Positions 48,770 to 49,458 of a stretch of 49,458 nucleotides of DNA are shown one piece after another; position 1 is the stretch's first letter, and every line of letters starts with the position of its first letter. Under the pieces are notes generated by a model. It ran no database searches, had not been told where the DNA came from, and saw only the letters and a list, made by a program, of their open reading frames with translations. This stretch comes from a virus, in the IMG/VR virus record IMGVR_UViG_3300006854_000027, positions 1 to 49,458 of that record; one strand, given 5' to 3'. Made by a program: the position numbers and the translations under genes.

Positions 48770-48782
48770 GGTGTCGTCATGA
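48450..48782 (+). CDS. Hypothetical protein, 110 residues
   Basis: The start follows ATGGAGAC. A helical protein (TLLRDLITSLRRQENEKLLEAMAREIN) with beta strands in the middle (HIFIRGTFTVGAGELTSDDM). It is a credible gene although the frame of the previous one runs over it. No family is recognised. Confidence 0.65.
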   Translation: MTQPETLLRDLITSLRRQENEKLLEAMAREINNHIFIRGTFTVGAGELTSDDMQVILHRLQIVETTLALSARGQGPEAFAPKSRVSPINQTVIDNIEKDLRSSARARVSS

Positions 48783-48961
48783 CCGATCAGATTTTCATTT
48801 TGGTTCTCGTCGTCACGCTTGCATTTGCCTTTGGCGTTTGGATCGGCAACGACCACGCGCGGCGACGAACAAAACGCAAGCGACGACAAGAGCAGTTCGA
48901 CGAGTGGGTCGGCGAGCCGCCGCCGTTCCCGCTGGGATCATCGGCGGGAGAAAAACCATGA
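48779..48961 (+). CDS. Single-span membrane protein, 60 residues
   Basis: ATGA overlap with the previous gene. An N-terminal span (IFILVLVVTLAFAFGVWIG) is followed by a very basic stretch (HARRRTKRKRRQ) and an acidic-Pro tail. The positive-inside rule puts the tail in the cytosol. Confidence 0.65.
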   Translation: MTDQIFILVLVVTLAFAFGVWIGNDHARRRTKRKRRQEQFDEWVGEPPPFPLGSSAGEKP

Positions 48962-49179
48962 AAAGACGGACCCCAATCAAGTCACGTAGCCCTGTGATCG
49001 CGGGGCGCGTGCCTAAATCATTGCATCAAAAAATCAAGGCGGCGGCAAAGAAATCCGGTCGTACCATGTCGGACGAATTGGCCTACAGGGCCGAAATGTC
49101 GTTTGGATGGGAAAAGGTCTTTGCTGACTTTGAGCAGGCCAAAAAGATGCTGAAACGTCAAACCTTATCCACGGGTTAA
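48958..49179 (+). CDS. Arc-like ribbon-helix-helix protein, 73 residues
   Basis: ATG at 48958 overlaps the previous stop (ATGA). GRVPKSLHQKIKAAAKKSGRTMSDELAYRAEMSF (read as residues 16-30 and 31-49) has the shape of Arc/MetJ RHH repressors. It may regulate its own operon or late genes. Confidence 0.7.
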   Translation: MKRRTPIKSRSPVIAGRVPKSLHQKIKAAAKKSGRTMSDELAYRAEMSFGWEKVFADFEQAKKMLKRQTLSTG

Positions 49180-49186
49180 GAACGCG

Positions 49187-49423
49187 ATGACAGAAAAACT
49201 CAGAACTAGATTGCGCTGTGTGATCGTCAATCCAGACGAAACGAACTCGGTCCTCTGCAGCGGCATATCAATCAATCTGCCGCGTGGCCTGACACGAAAG
49301 CAGGCGATTGATTATGTCTCGGGTGTCATAGCTGGTGAGGTTTCGCGCTACGCTGCCTCGGAGGCTCTTGGCTGCGGCCCCTACGGCAGCGATCCGAACT
49401 ACTGGACTGAAATCGTAACCTGA
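49187..49423 (+). CDS. Hypothetical protein crossing the circle junction, 78 residues
   Basis: This is the full copy of the gene whose 3' end is seen again at 2-85. It is a mixed alpha/beta protein (LRCVIVNPDETNSVLCSG; RKQAIDYVSGVIAGEV) with Cys and a Gly/Pro C-terminus. No family is recognised. Confidence 0.7.
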   Translation: MTEKLRTRLRCVIVNPDETNSVLCSGISINLPRGLTRKQAIDYVSGVIAGEVSRYAASEALGCGPYGSDPNYWTEIVT

Positions 49424-49458
49424 ACCAGCGCCGCGTAGTGCGCGGCATTTAGGACTAG
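49339..49458. repeat. Terminal direct repeat, right copy
   Basis: Exact copy of 1-120. The sequence contains the 3' end of the 78-residue gene and the spacer GCGCCGCGTAGTGCGCGGC, which itself holds a small inverted repeat (GCCGCG/CGCGGC). Removal of one copy gives a continuous circle. Confidence 0.95.

Overview
The window is a complete or near-complete genome of a tailed, siphovirus-like double-stranded DNA phage. The first 120 bases are repeated exactly as the last 120, so the molecule is circular, circularly permuted or terminally redundant, with about 49,338 unique bases. High GC, the many gene overlaps and the look of the protein families point to an alphaproteobacterial host, probably Rhizobiales; that host call is inference. 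I see no integrase, DNA polymerase, tRNA or CRISPR array.

Layout. The left edge (1-822, plus strand) is the tail of the rightward operon that runs over the circle junction. It ends at a hairpin at about 826-855, where it meets the leftward late operon. Read in its own direction (right to left) the late operon holds HNH nuclease, terminase small and large subunits, a prohead protease-capsid fusion, portal, a collagen-like protein, a connector, a cluster of sugar/methyl-modifying enzymes, adhesin-like proteins including one with about 34 copies of a D-x-K-T-L repeat, head-tail and tail-terminator proteins, tail tube, tail assembly chaperones with a likely -1 frameshift, tape measure, tail tip, receptor-binding or fibre proteins and a lysis cassette.

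At 30.8-32.0 kb are an ASCH-domain gene, a 33-residue zinc-ribbon gene and a NusG-like (probable antiterminator) gene. From 32.5 to 38.0 kb a rightward operon carries a Ycf46-like AAA+ ATPase, a 242-residue companion, a Cys-cluster protein and many small proteins. Most of its genes start from nearly the same ribosome-binding box (GACAGGAGAC), and it ends at a strong terminator at 38.03-38.06 kb.

From 44.2 to 38.0 kb (minus strand) lie a repressor-like gene, several small genes, an MT-A70 adenine methyltransferase, a PD-(D/E)XK nuclease-like protein, replication-type proteins, a ParB-like protein and an ABC ATPase fused to a GNAT domain. The last part reads as a DNA-modification or restriction-type island. 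From 44.3 kb rightward, a clear sigma70-type promoter with an operator-like palindrome in its spacer drives a RecE-like exonuclease, a RecT-like annealing protein and small accessory genes up to the junction.

How it may fit together. The repressor-like protein may act through a 14-bp near-palindrome found at the recombination promoter, beside its own gene, and in front of the NusG-like gene. That would link the early switch to late antitermination. The modification island may protect phage DNA. The modifying-enzyme cluster inside the structural operon may decorate virion proteins or the host surface.
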